Positions 16,920 through 25,838 are shown, counted from the first letter of the stretch. The stretch: DNA of 64,000 nucleotides from Rhodoligotrophos defluvii (GCF_005281615.1 NZ_SZZM01000008.1:170958-234957); one strand, 5' to 3'. Made by a program: numbers and translations. The notes: generated by a model from the sequence alone, not told the origin.

Positions 16920-17630
16920 TCATGGGCGCAGCACCAGTTCGCTTCCGCGAAACTCGAAGGCGCCGAGGCTGCGCAGGAAATTCATGCCGAGCAGGCTGCC
17001 GCGCATGGCGCCGGGCTGGGTCACCAGCGCGCGCAGGCCCGGCACCGAGATCCCGCCCACCGATACCGACTGCAGCCGCACTTCAGCGGCGCGCGACCGG
17101 CCGTTGGCCGTATCCACCGGTACATTGAAATAGAGATCGGCCGGATTGATGCCGACCCTCTGCGCGTCTTCATAGGAGAGGGTGACGGTCGTCGCGCCCG
17201 TGTCGAGCAGCATGGCGAGGGGATGGCCGTTGATCTCCGCATGCAGGTTGAAATGGCCGCTGGCGTCGGCCCGGATCGTGACGATCTGCTGGTCCGCGCC
17301 GCCAACCGAGACGGTCCGGGTCGCCGGCAAGCCCGGCACCAGCTCGCCCGCGAGGCGCTGGCCAATGGCCGAAAGCTCGAAACGGTAGGTATAGGCGATG
17401 AGCAAGACCAGCGCGATGAACAGCCATGTGGCGATGTGCTGGGCCGCCACGTTGATTCTGCCGCGATAGGACCACAAGAGCGGCAGGCCGATGACCAGCA
17501 GCAGGGCTGCAGCCGAGGCGAGGCGCGCGAAATCCGCATCGGTGATGCCAATGGCGCCGCCAGGGTCATCCACCAGGATGAGGATGATGGCGGCCAGCGC
17601 GAGAATGCCTATGCCGAGCCAGCCGATCAT
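16920..17630 (-). CDS. Membrane-anchored retropepsin-like aspartic protease (clan AA, TIGR02281 type)
   Basis: A 236-residue protein. Three hydrophobic segments occupy the first about 95 residues (IGILALAAIILILV, LASAAALLLVIGLPLLWSY, ATWLFIALVLLIAYTY). A periplasmic-type retropepsin fold follows, with the single active-site motif MLLDTGATTVTLS and a flap/second half including GLRALVTQPGAMRGSLLGMNFLRSL. One DTGA motif implies activity as a homodimer. Biological substrate unknown. It overlaps the upstream DUF1289 gene by 4 bp, so it is translationally coupled. Confidence 0.87.
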   Translation of the reverse strand: MIGWLGIGILALAAIILILVDDPGGAIGITDADFARLASAAALLLVIGLPLLWSYRGRINVAAQHIATWLFIALVLLIAYTYRFELSAIGQRLAGELVPGLPATRTVSVGGADQQIVTIRADASGHFNLHAEINGHPLAMLLDTGATTVTLSYEDAQRVGINPADLYFNVPVDTANGRSRAAEVRLQSVSVGGISVPGLRALVTQPGAMRGSLLGMNFLRSLGAFEFRGSELVLRP

Positions 17631-17887
17631 GGGCGATCGGCCTCCGCCTGCAACAAGGCCCGCCGGGCTCTTGCGCCGCCCTTGCGCCGGCGCTCCGCGG
17701 CCATGGACACGAGCCGCGCCGGCAATTCGGCCATCACCGCCCGCCGCTCATCCCGCGACAAGGCGAGCCACCCGCCGATCTCATCGCGGCTGCGGCCACA
17801 GCCGATACACAGGCCGGTCTCGAGATCGAGCACGCACACCTTCACGCATGGGGTCTCGATGATGGTCTCGTCCATGGTCCACGTCAT
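17627..17887 (-). CDS. DUF1289 family small cysteine-rich protein
   Basis: An 82-86-residue protein with the DUF1289 signature: PCVKVCVLDLETGLCIGCGR followed by RDEIGGWLALSRDERRAVM. Four cysteines in this arrangement suggest metal or Fe-S binding; the role is unknown. ATG 17875 (MDETIIETPC) is the alternative start. It lies 4 bp after cobS and overlaps the protease gene, forming a cobS-DUF1289-protease operon. The C-terminal tail is rich in Arg and Ala. Confidence 0.87.
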   Translation of the reverse strand: MTWTMDETIIETPCVKVCVLDLETGLCIGCGRSRDEIGGWLALSRDERRAVMAELPARLVSMAAERRRKGGARARRALLQAEADRP

Positions 17888-17891
17888 CCTG

Positions 17892-18701
17892 TCACGGCAG
17901 GCTCGCGGCAATGGCAAGCAGGAAAATGATCTCGCCAGCCTGCTGCACCGCCCCGGCAATGTCACCAGTCTGGCCACCAATCTGCGCATTCGCAAGCCGA
18001 CGGACAAGAAGGAACACGGCATAGGACAGGAGCAGGGCCGCGCCGGCCGCGAACAGACCAAAGCTCCAGAAGGCGAGAAATCCCGCGACGACCCCGCCCA
18101 AGACCAGTGCTTGGCGGGTGGTGCGACGTTCGGGCATGCCGGCCGCAGCGGAGAACCCATCCGTGCGGGCCGGTGGCGTCGTGCCCAACAGCCGCACCAG
18201 CAGGGCCCGCGACCAGGCGCCGGCAGCCGCCAGCACGACGATCACGTTGGCCCAGCCGCCGAAATCGGAGATTTGCACGATGGCGCCAACCCTGAGGGCA
18301 AGCGCCAGAACCACCGCGCAGGCGCCATAAGTGCCCAGGCGCGAATCGCGCATGATGGTCAGCTTGGCATCCCGTGTTGCGCCGCCGCCGAGCCCGTCGG
18401 CCGTATCGGCCAGCCCATCCTCGTGAAAGCAGCCGGTCAGCAGCAAACTGCCGGCAACCGCCACCGTGGCGGCCAGAAACGGCGAAAGCCCAAGCTCCAC
18501 GGCGATGGCAAAGGCGAGCCCGGTGATGAGGCCAACCACTATGCCCGCGACCGGAAAGGCGCGCATGGCACGGGTGAACGTTCCATCCCTGAAGTCGGCG
18601 CCGCGCACCGGCAGGCGCGTCAGCAGGCCGAGCGCCAGGCGGCTGTCTTCGATCCAGAGGGACAGGTCAAACCAGGGGCTGCGGCCATCACTGCGCGGCA
18701 T
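17892..18701 (-). CDS. cobS: Adenosylcobinamide-GDP ribazoletransferase (cobalamin synthase)
   Basis: A 269-residue inner-membrane enzyme joining adenosylcobinamide-GDP and alpha-ribazole in the last steps of B12 assembly. Diagnostic motifs are GCFHEDGLADTADGLGGG, KLTIMRDSRLGTYG and the C-terminal GGQTGDIAGA, within about six hydrophobic helices. It is divergent from cobT, which makes the alpha-ribazole phosphate precursor. The 113-bp gap between the two shows no cobalamin riboswitch structure that I can recognise. Confidence 0.95.
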   Translation of the reverse strand: MPRSDGRSPWFDLSLWIEDSRLALGLLTRLPVRGADFRDGTFTRAMRAFPVAGIVVGLITGLAFAIAVELGLSPFLAATVAVAGSLLLTGCFHEDGLADTADGLGGGATRDAKLTIMRDSRLGTYGACAVVLALALRVGAIVQISDFGGWANVIVVLAAAGAWSRALLVRLLGTTPPARTDGFSAAAGMPERRTTRQALVLGGVVAGFLAFWSFGLFAAGAALLLSYAVFLLVRRLANAQIGGQTGDIAGAVQQAGEIIFLLAIAASLP

Positions 18702-18814
18702 TTTTCATCCATCCTGCAAGGCTCAAGCTTTCAAGCTGCCACGGCAGCGGCTATAGCGGTGAGCCATGGCGCTGTCGAAAGCGCGCCCAATCATCACCGT
18801 CGGACGGCTTTTTC

Positions 18815-19843
18815 ATGACAGATTCGCTCAACCTCAGCCCCCTCGACGAGCTTCGCGACCTGGTCCGCAACCTGCCCGGACCGGACCAGGCAGCGGCTGA
18901 GGCGGCACGCGCCCGGCAGAAGGCGCTCACAAAGCCGCCCGGCTCGCTCGGCCGGCTGGAGGACCTCGCCGCCTGGCTTGCGGCCTGGCAAGGTCAGCAC
19001 CCGCCTTCCATACGCCAGGCGATGGTCGTGGTCTATGCCGGCAATCACGGCGTTGTGGCGCAAGGGGTTGCGCCTTATCCACAGTCGGTGACCGCTCAGA
19101 TGGTCAGCAATTTCCGGAACGGCGGCGCCGCCATCAATCAGATCTGCGAGAGCCTGGGCCTCGGCCTGCAGGTGTTCGAGCTCGGGCTGGAGGTGCCGAC
19201 CGGCGATATCACCGAAACAGCGGCCATGAGCGAGCAGGAATGCGCGGCGACCCTCGTCTATGGCTTCGAGGCAGTGGCGGCCCAGCTCGACCTGCTGTGC
19301 CTCGGCGAGATGGGCATCGGCAACACCACCATTGCCTCGGCCCTGTGCCTGGCCTTGTTCGGCGGCGAGCCCATGGACTGGGTGGGGCCCGGCACCGGGC
19401 TCGATCAGGCGGGGATCCGCCGCAAGGCCGAGGTGGTCGGCCGGGCGGTTGCGCTGCACGCGGAGGCGTCAGGCGATCCCTTGGCCATATTGACGCGCCT
19501 GGGCGGGCGCGAATTCGCGGCCATATGCGGTGCGATCATCGGCGCGCGCATGCGGCAGGTGCCGGTGGTGCTCGATGGTTTCGTGTGCTGTGCCGCCGCC
19601 GCAGTGCTGCATGCCATCGCGCCGGATGCGCTTGACCATTGCGTTGCCGGGCACCGCTCCGCCGAGCCTGCCCACGGACGGCTGCTGGAGCGCCTGGGCA
19701 AGCAGCCGCTGCTCGATCTCGACATGCGGCTGGGCGAGGCTACGGGTGCGGCGCTTGCGGCGGGCGTGCTGAAATCCGCCGCGCAGATCCATCGCGGCAT
19801 GGCCACTTTCGCGGAAGCCGGGGTGAGCGGGCCGAAGCCGTAG
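18815..19843 (+). CDS. cobT: Nicotinate-nucleotide-dimethylbenzimidazole phosphoribosyltransferase
   Basis: A 342-residue enzyme that transfers the phosphoribosyl group of nicotinate mononucleotide to 5,6-dimethylbenzimidazole. Motifs are PPGSLGRLEDLAAWLAAWQ, VVYAGNHGVVAQGVAPYPQSVT, NFRNGGAAINQI, CLGEMGIGNTTIAS and the catalytic glutamate near the C-terminus (FAEAGVSG, E334). It is divergent from cobS. The stop codon runs into one copy of a dispersed intergenic repeat. Confidence 0.95.
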   Translation: MTDSLNLSPLDELRDLVRNLPGPDQAAAEAARARQKALTKPPGSLGRLEDLAAWLAAWQGQHPPSIRQAMVVVYAGNHGVVAQGVAPYPQSVTAQMVSNFRNGGAAINQICESLGLGLQVFELGLEVPTGDITETAAMSEQECAATLVYGFEAVAAQLDLLCLGEMGIGNTTIASALCLALFGGEPMDWVGPGTGLDQAGIRRKAEVVGRAVALHAEASGDPLAILTRLGGREFAAICGAIIGARMRQVPVVLDGFVCCAAAAVLHAIAPDALDHCVAGHRSAEPAHGRLLERLGKQPLLDLDMRLGEATGAALAAGVLKSAAQIHRGMATFAEAGVSGPKP

Positions 19844-19942
19844 AGCGTTCCGCTTTTCCGAACCGCGAAACCGTGTCTCAAGTTCTTGCTTGGTCGCATT
19901 TTCTTTATGCGAACCGGTATCCACTTCGCTCGAAATGCTCTG
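19843..19942. repeat. Dispersed intergenic repeat, copy A
   Basis: About 100 bp from GAGCGTTCCGCTTTTCCGAA to CGCTCGAAATGCTC, including ACCGCGAAACCGTGTCTCAAG and GCGAACCGGTATCCACTTCG. It matches copy B (63772-63875) over its whole length with scattered substitutions. The ends form a short imperfect inverted repeat. Such elements are abundant between genes in many Hyphomicrobiales genomes. It starts at the cobT stop codon. Confidence 0.85.
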
Positions 19943-19949
19943 GGGCTGC

Positions 19950-20939
19950 TCATTGGGTCACGGCCATCAGCAGCCGCTGGCCTGTGGTCGGCGGCACCAG
20001 CGGCCGGCGTTCGACCGGCGTCGGATCGACCGTCTGCCAGGGTGGAAAATCGACGGTCAGGATGGTTCCGCCCCCGACAGCCGTTGCGGCAGAGAGCGAC
20101 GCCTGGTGGCGGCCCGCCAGGGTTCCAGCCGCTGCGAGCCTGCTGCTTTCGGGCAAATGACCACCGTCGCTCGCAACCGTAAGTCTAATACCTCCAAGAT
20201 TGTTGAGGCCGCATCTCATGGTGATCTGCCCTCCATCGGGGCAGCCGGCGAGACCACGGGCCGCAAGGACCGTCCACAGACGCTGCAGGCTGGCGCGCTC
20301 GCCAGCAAGCAGGGGCAGGCCGGGTTCCAGTGCGACATTGACCGCGATATCCCGCGCGCGGGCCTGATCGCGCAGGGCATACCGCGTGGCGCGCGCGAGC
20401 ACGGCTGGGGAGATTACATCTTCATCTTGCGCGGGGGGCGCCTGCTGCAATTCGGCGCGTCCCGAGAGCCCGCAGCGCAAGACAGACATGGCGAGGCCTG
20501 CGGCGGCAAGAAGAACAATCCCTACCACGGAAAACTGGAGGTCGTGATTTGCTCCGGGCAGGATTATCAGCAGCAGCGACCAGACCAGACCAAGCAGCGC
20601 GCCGGCGGCCACAAGCCAGCCGAGCAGCGGCCGGCCATTCCCCGCAGGGGACGTTGCCGTTGCGATGCGGCGACAGATGATGAGCTGAAGACCCTTGGCG
20701 ATGAAGACGCCGGCCAGCCAAAGCAGGGCTTCGGTGGAGCGGCCGGCGAGCGCAGCCAGAAACATCCCGATCAGGGCCAGCGCGGGTGTCGTCCAGCCCC
20801 AACGCAACTGATCGGCGGCGAACAGCGGAAGCCAGACCTTCCCGCGAATGGTGGCCATGGGCGCCGGTGGCTCAGCCGCAAGAGCCGGAAGGTTAATCCG
20901 GTGAACCGCGGATGGCTTGGACGGGTGCTCAGCTGTCAT
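19950..20939 (-). CDS. Membrane protein with degenerate histidine-kinase-type ATPase domain
   Basis: A 329-residue protein. Four hydrophobic segments lie between about residues 50 and 155, then a cytoplasmic half resembling a HATPase_c fold: a G1-like SDGG (258-261) and a G2-like VGGGTILTVDFP (288-299). The N-box region reads LWTVLAARGL with no Asn, and no phosphorylatable H-box is obvious (ARATRYALRDQARARDIAV in the expected zone). It could be an inactive sensor, a partner of another kinase, or a divergent two-component protein. It stands alone, divergent from a GST gene. Function unknown. Confidence 0.6.
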   Translation of the reverse strand: MTAEHPSKPSAVHRINLPALAAEPPAPMATIRGKVWLPLFAADQLRWGWTTPALALIGMFLAALAGRSTEALLWLAGVFIAKGLQLIICRRIATATSPAGNGRPLLGWLVAAGALLGLVWSLLLIILPGANHDLQFSVVGIVLLAAAGLAMSVLRCGLSGRAELQQAPPAQDEDVISPAVLARATRYALRDQARARDIAVNVALEPGLPLLAGERASLQRLWTVLAARGLAGCPDGGQITMRCGLNNLGGIRLTVASDGGHLPESSRLAAAGTLAGRHQASLSAATAVGGGTILTVDFPPWQTVDPTPVERRPLVPPTTGQRLLMAVTQ

Positions 20940-21169
20940 CTGGATAAATCGAGGGCGCAGGCCCAGTTGGGCTTGTTTGTCATTGATGGCTCGGAACCCG
21001 AATGGCTGATGGGCATGCCGGCCGATCGCGATGCCCCCATCACGATCAGCGCGTGCCGTATGGGCATGCTAGGGCTGAGGGGATTAAGAAGCGCTTCCCG
21101 GAGCTGGTTAACGAAGTAACATCAATTTCATTCGTATTTTCGGCAGCTGAGCAATGAAGCAGGGACTCC

Positions 21170-21781
21170 ATGAAGCTTTATGAGGAGGGCAGGGCGCCCA
21201 ATCCCCGCCGCGTGCGCGTTTTTCTCGCCGAGAAGGCCATCACGGTCGAGCGCGTCCAGGTCGACATCAATGCCAAGGAGCATTTCACGGAAGAGATGCT
21301 CAGGCTTAACCCTATCGGACGGCTGCCCTTCCTGGTCCTTGACGACGGCCGCGTGATCGCCGAGACGATCGCCATCTGCCGCTATTTCGAGGAGCTCCAT
21401 CCCGAGCCCGTTCTGTTCGGCCGGGATCCTTTCGAGAAGGCCATGGTCGAGATGTGGCAGCGACGGGTCGAGCAGCGCCTCTTGGACCCGGTGGCCCAGG
21501 CGTTCCGCCATACCCATCCGAAAATGGCGCCCCTCGAGCAGCCGCAGATTCCAGCGTGGGGCGAGGCAAACCGCGACAAGGCCGCTTGGATGCTGGACTT
21601 TTTGAACCGCGAGATGGAACATCGGCCCTTCATTGCCGGCGACCGATTCTCGGTGGCCGATATCACGGCCCTGGTCGCGGTCGATTTCATGAAACTCGCC
21701 AAATTGGCGCTGACCGAGCAGCATCCGCATTTGAAAGACTGGCATGACCGCGTCTCCGCACGGCCAAGCGCCAAGGCCTGA
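21170..21781 (+). CDS. Glutathione S-transferase family protein
   Basis: A 203-residue cytosolic GST. The N-terminal thioredoxin-like domain begins MKLYEEGRAPNPRRVRVFLAEK. It contains NPIGRLPFLVLDDGRVIAETIAICRYFEE, with the cis-Pro of RLPFLVL and the Glu-Thr glutathione-binding pair. The C-terminal helical domain has the N-capping motif FIAGDRFSVADITALVAVDF. Probable role is conjugation or reduction with glutathione; the substrate is unknown. It is 27 bp upstream of the MBL hydrolase gene and may be co-transcribed with it. Confidence 0.88.
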   Translation: MKLYEEGRAPNPRRVRVFLAEKAITVERVQVDINAKEHFTEEMLRLNPIGRLPFLVLDDGRVIAETIAICRYFEELHPEPVLFGRDPFEKAMVEMWQRRVEQRLLDPVAQAFRHTHPKMAPLEQPQIPAWGEANRDKAAWMLDFLNREMEHRPFIAGDRFSVADITALVAVDFMKLAKLALTEQHPHLKDWHDRVSARPSAKA

Positions 21782-21808
21782 ACCCATTTTTGTGCTTCCG
21801 AGGCATCG

Positions 21809-22546
21809 ATGAAGGTCACGTTCGTCGGAACCGGCGATGCCTTCGGCAGCGGCGGGCGGTTCAACACCTGCTTTCATCTGGAGACCGCCACCGCGACCGT
21901 GCTGGTGGACTGCGGCGCGTCGTCGCTGGTCGCCATGAACCGGCTCAATATCGATCCCAACCCGATCGGTGCGATCATCCTGAGCCACCTGCATGGCGAT
22001 CATTTCGGCGGACTGCCCTTCTTCCTGCTGGAATGCCAGTTCGTCACCCGGCGCACGGAGCCGTTGACCATCGTGGGCCCCCCGGGCATGGAGGTACGGG
22101 TGAGGGCGCTATGCGAGGCCATGTTCCCTGGTTCGAGCACCGCCAACCGCCGTTTCGCGGTCCACTATGTGGAAATCGCGCCGGGCAGCCGGCCGCGCGA
22201 TATCTGCGGCATCGGGGTCGAGAGCCGCGAGGTGATCCATCCGTCGGGTGCTCCGGCCACGGCGTTGCGGCTGGAATGCGGCGGCAAGGTCTTCGCCTAT
22301 TCCGGCGACACGGAGTGGACGGACGCGCTATACGCGATTGCGCGGGATGCGGACCTGTTCGTGTGCGAGTGCTACGCTCACGACCAGGACGTGCCCTATC
22401 ACCTCAGCTACAAGACGCTGCTCGCGCGGCGGGACAGGTTCGGCGCACGCCGCATGATGCTGACCCATATGGGCCGCGACGTGCTCGCCAAGCGCAACGA
22501 GATCACCTTCGAAATGGCCGAGGATGGCGGTGTGGTCACCCTCTGA
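21809..22546 (+). CDS. MBL-fold metallo-hydrolase (RNase Z-like)
   Basis: A 245-residue metallo-beta-lactamase fold protein. It starts MKVTFVGTGDAFGSGGRFNTC as in RNase Z/phosphodiesterase relatives. The zinc motif SHLHGDHFGG gives H60, H62, D64, H65; FAYSGDTEWTDAL supplies the bridging Asp and MMLTHMGRDVL a late His. It lacks the long exosite arm of tRNase Z, so a cyclic-nucleotide or small-ester phosphodiesterase role is as likely. The 3' end overlaps the next gene by 23 bp. Confidence 0.85.
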   Translation: MKVTFVGTGDAFGSGGRFNTCFHLETATATVLVDCGASSLVAMNRLNIDPNPIGAIILSHLHGDHFGGLPFFLLECQFVTRRTEPLTIVGPPGMEVRVRALCEAMFPGSSTANRRFAVHYVEIAPGSRPRDICGIGVESREVIHPSGAPATALRLECGGKVFAYSGDTEWTDALYAIARDADLFVCECYAHDQDVPYHLSYKTLLARRDRFGARRMMLTHMGRDVLAKRNEITFEMAEDGGVVTL

Positions 22547-23546
22547 CGGCGGCCTCGGCCTGATCGCCCGTGCCATCCTGGCAGCAGCTCTCATCCTGGG
22601 CTTGGCGGCTGGCGGGCTTACGGCCTGCGCGCCCCAGCTGCAGCTGCGCGCCGATATCCGCCTCGAGCCGCATCTGGAAAAGGACGCGGCCGTCATGGCG
22701 GATGGCTATCGCCTGCCGCTTACGACCTGGGCCGCCAAGCGCCCCAAGGCAGTGATGATCGCCGTGCACGGGTTCAACGCCTATAGCGGCGACTTCGCCC
22801 TGGCTGCGCCCTGGTTCGCGAAGCGTGGCGTCACGGTTTACGCCTATGACCAGCGCAGCTTCGGGAAAACCGCGCAACGGGGCATCTGGCCGGGCAGCGA
22901 CGTGCTGGTCGATGACCTCAAGACGGTGACAGCCCTTATCAAAGCGCAGCATCCCAAGCTGCCGGTCTATGTGATGGGCATGTCCATGGGTGGGGCGGTC
23001 ACCATGGTGGCGCTCAGCCAGGGGCTGGACGCAGCCGGAGCGATCCTGGTGGCGCCCGCGATCTGGGGCTGGCAGGCCATGAACCCGCTCTACAAATCTG
23101 CCCTTTGGCTTGTCGCGCACACGGCGCCGGCAGCCACCGCGACCGGCAGCGGGCTGGACATCTGGCCCACCGACAATATCGACGTGCTGCGCGCGATGGG
23201 CAAAGACGAGCTCTATATCCGCGAGACCCGGTTCGATTCGGTCTACGGCCTGGTCACGCTCATGGACGAGGCCTATTCCATAGCCCCCAGGCTGAAGACG
23301 CCGCTGCTCTATCTCTATGGCGCCAATGACCAGCTGGTGCCGAAGGGCCCAACCGCCGCGGTCATGGCCTCGCTGCGCGGGCCGCGCACCCTGGCTTACT
23401 ATGACCAGGGCTGGCACATGCTGCTGCACGACAAGCAGCGGGAGACCGTCTACCGCGACATCCTCAGCTGGATCGAAAATCACGCTGCGCCGTTGCCCTC
23501 GGGCCGCGAATTGCCGCCCGGCTCGGTGGCCGAGCGCGTCAGATAG
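22524..23546 (+). CDS. Alpha/beta hydrolase lipoprotein (monoacylglycerol lipase/lysophospholipase-like)
   Basis: A 340-residue protein with an N-terminal hydrophobic helix ending in a lipobox-like LTAC (Cys35), so it is probably a membrane-anchored lipoprotein. The hydrolase core shows VMIAVHGFNAYSGDF (oxyanion region), YDQRSFGKT, the nucleophile elbow GMSMGG, YGANDQLVP (Asp) and GWHMLLHD (His), the arrangement of MGL-type lysophospholipases. It probably hydrolyses lipid esters in the envelope. It begins inside the 3' end of the MBL gene, so the two are likely coupled. Confidence 0.83.
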   Translation: MAVWSPSDGGLGLIARAILAAALILGLAAGGLTACAPQLQLRADIRLEPHLEKDAAVMADGYRLPLTTWAAKRPKAVMIAVHGFNAYSGDFALAAPWFAKRGVTVYAYDQRSFGKTAQRGIWPGSDVLVDDLKTVTALIKAQHPKLPVYVMGMSMGGAVTMVALSQGLDAAGAILVAPAIWGWQAMNPLYKSALWLVAHTAPAATATGSGLDIWPTDNIDVLRAMGKDELYIRETRFDSVYGLVTLMDEAYSIAPRLKTPLLYLYGANDQLVPKGPTAAVMASLRGPRTLAYYDQGWHMLLHDKQRETVYRDILSWIENHAAPLPSGRELPPGSVAERVR

Positions 23547-23730
23547 CTTGACCCGGCGAATTCATAACTATAAAAGTTGGAAATAGGGGCGCAGTTGCCG
23601 CACGATGAGCCTGCGAGTGGCAGGGCACCGAGTGGCGGGCCAACCGAGCGGCGAGCCACCCAGAGGCGAGCCCTCGGACGGTTCACCGCCGAGCGGCTAT
23701 CGGCGCAAGTGTCAGGGAAGGCTGCCGCAC

Positions 23731-24576
23731 ATGAATATGATTGCCAGGTTGTCGACCGAGGAGGAGCGGAGGCGGCTCGAGGTTCTTGTTCCCAGCAAGG
23801 ACATCTTGCGCGCCTCGGGTCAGGTGCAGTCCCTCAGCCGTGCGCTCAAGCTGCTCAACTCCCTGTCGCATCACCCGCAGGGCCTGTCGCTCAGCGAGGT
23901 TGCCCACGAGGTGGGCCTGCCCACATCCACCGCCCACCGCCTGCTCACCACCTTGCAAAACGAGCGCTATGTGCGGTTCGACCAGGAGCGGTCCACCTGG
24001 CTGATCGGGGTGCAATCGTTCCGCGTCGGCTCGGCTTTCGTGCGCTCGCGCGATCTCGTGTCCATGGCGCGGCCGTTCATGCGGCGGCTGATGGAGCAGG
24101 CGGGCGAGACCGTCAATCTCGCCATTCACGATCGGAGCGAGGTGGTCTATCTCGCCCAGGTCGAATGCCAGAAGATGATGCGCGCGGTCGTGGGCCCAGG
24201 TGGGCGGACGCTGCTGCATTCTTCCGCCTGCGGCAAGGTGCTGATGGCCCATCTCAAGGAGAGCGATGCCTGCCGCATCCTCATGGGTCAGGAACTCAGG
24301 CGAGAGACGCCGAACACGCTCACCACCATTGACGCTCTGCGCCGGGAGATGGCGGCGATCCGCAGCCGGGGCTATGCCATCGACAACGAGGAGACGGCGG
24401 TCGGGCTGCGCTGCATCGCCAGCGTGATCTGCGACGAGCACGGCGCGCCGCTGGCCGCTCTGTCCGTCTCGGGGCCGAGCGCACGTCTCACCGATGGCCG
24501 GCTTGCCGGTCTTGGGCTTGCGGTGAAGACGATTGCAGCCGAGATTACGGCCGAGGTCGGCGGGCGCTCCGTGTAA
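23731..24576 (+). CDS. IclR family transcriptional regulator
   Basis: About 281 residues: an N-terminal winged HTH (SLSRALKLLNSLSHHPQGLSLSEVAHEVGLPTSTAHRLLTTL) and a C-terminal IclR effector domain (GETVNLAIHDRSEVVYLAQVE, LLHSSACGKVLMAHL, GYAIDNEETAVGLRCIASVI). ATG 23731 is preferred because AGGGAAGG stands 9 bp upstream; a longer frame from 23605 has an atypical Gly/Pro/Arg-rich extension. Weak promoter elements TTGACC (23548-23553) and TATAAA (23569-23574) lie upstream with a short 15-bp spacer. IclR regulators usually control nearby catabolic genes; no obvious target is adjacent. Confidence 0.9.
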   Translation: MNMIARLSTEEERRRLEVLVPSKDILRASGQVQSLSRALKLLNSLSHHPQGLSLSEVAHEVGLPTSTAHRLLTTLQNERYVRFDQERSTWLIGVQSFRVGSAFVRSRDLVSMARPFMRRLMEQAGETVNLAIHDRSEVVYLAQVECQKMMRAVVGPGGRTLLHSSACGKVLMAHLKESDACRILMGQELRRETPNTLTTIDALRREMAAIRSRGYAIDNEETAVGLRCIASVICDEHGAPLAALSVSGPSARLTDGRLAGLGLAVKTIAAEITAEVGGRSV

Positions 24577-24617
24577 TATAGAGGGTCAGCGCCGACCCGT
24601 GACAAAGCAACGGGCCG

Positions 24618-25829
24618 ATGACTGACATCACCAAAGACCAGGTGCTCGCGCAGCTTGCCAAGGTGCGCGGGCCGGACCTCACCAGCAATATCGTTGCCTT
24701 GGGGCTCGTCTCGGAAATCGTCATCCGTGACGGCACGGTGACTTTCGCCTTGAGCATCGATCCGGCACGGGCCCGCGAGATGGAGGCCTTGCGCCAGGCG
24801 GCGGAGAAGGCTGTGAGCCAGCTCAGTGGCGTGAAGCAGGTGATGGTGGCGCTCACGGCGGAGGCCCCCTCCGGCACCAGGCCAGCCGCCCCGCCGCAAC
24901 CGCCCGCCGCAGGCGCCCGTACGGTCAATCCGCCGCCATTCTCGCCCCGCCCAGGCGCTCCTGCCCGAACGGGCGGCGCCACGGCCGGCGCGCCGGGCCA
25001 GCGGCCAGCGCGGCAAGGTGGCGCCGTGCCCGGCATCAGCCACATCATCGCGGTGGCGTCAGGCAAGGGCGGGGTGGGCAAGTCGACCATGGCGGTCAAC
25101 CTCGCCCTGGCGCTGAAGGCCAACGGCCTCAGGGTCGGCCTGCTGGATGCGGACATCTACGGACCGTCCATGCCACGGCTGCTCGGCATCACCGGCAAGC
25201 CGCGCTCCGCCGGCGGCCGCACCCTGCTTCCCATGGAAGGTCATGGACTGAAGGTGATGTCCATGGGCTTCCTGGTCGAAGAGGAGACCCCGATGGTCTG
25301 GCGGGGGCCGATGGTGATGTCGGCGCTAACCCAGATGCTGCGCGAGGTCGCGTGGGGCGAGCTGGACATCCTGGTGGTGGACATGCCGCCCGGAACCGGC
25401 GATGCCCAACTGACCATGGCGCAGCAGGTGCCGCTCGCCGGCGCCGTCATCGTGTCGACCCCTCAGGATCTCGCTTTGATCGACGCTCGCAAAGGACTGA
25501 ACATGTTCCGCAAGGTGGACGTGCCGGTCTTGGGCCTTATCGAGAACATGAGCTATTTCATCTGCCCTAAATGCGGCGAGCGGTCGGAGATCTTCGGCCA
25601 TGGCGGCGCGCGGGAAGAAGCGCACAGGCTGGGCGTGCCGTTCCTCGGCGAGGTACCGCTCGATATGGCCGTGCGCGAGCGCTCCGACGCAGGTCAGCCC
25701 ATTGTCGTCTCCGCGCCCGAGAGCGTGCATGCCCAGATCTTTGGGCAGATCGCCCGGGAGGTCTGGTCGCAAATCACCGAGGGCCGCGCCAGCCAGGGCC
25801 GCAAGGCACCGCGCATCATCATCGAGTGA
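24618..25829 (+). CDS. Mrp/ApbC family Fe-S cluster carrier ATPase
   Basis: A 403-residue protein. It has an N-terminal MIP18 (DUF59) domain (1-80), a Pro/Ala-rich linker (84-138) and a P-loop ATPase of the Mrp/NBP35 class. The deviant Walker A is ASGKGGVGKST (147-157), the Walker B-like region is DILVVDMPPGTGDAQLT, and CPKC (C316, C319) is the cluster-binding motif at the dimer interface. It is thought to assemble or transfer 4Fe-4S clusters to apoproteins. It is the standard arrangement in alphaproteobacteria and stands upstream of a LysE gene by 9 bp. Confidence 0.94.
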   Translation: MTDITKDQVLAQLAKVRGPDLTSNIVALGLVSEIVIRDGTVTFALSIDPARAREMEALRQAAEKAVSQLSGVKQVMVALTAEAPSGTRPAAPPQPPAAGARTVNPPPFSPRPGAPARTGGATAGAPGQRPARQGGAVPGISHIIAVASGKGGVGKSTMAVNLALALKANGLRVGLLDADIYGPSMPRLLGITGKPRSAGGRTLLPMEGHGLKVMSMGFLVEEETPMVWRGPMVMSALTQMLREVAWGELDILVVDMPPGTGDAQLTMAQQVPLAGAVIVSTPQDLALIDARKGLNMFRKVDVPVLGLIENMSYFICPKCGERSEIFGHGGAREEAHRLGVPFLGEVPLDMAVRERSDAGQPIVVSAPESVHAQIFGQIAREVWSQITEGRASQGRKAPRIIIE

Positions 25830-25838
25830 GGCATTAAG

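Noticed and set aside
18702..18814. Cobalamin riboswitch between cobS and cobT
   Set aside because: The gap is only 113 bp and I could not find the B12-box or the expected paired elements.
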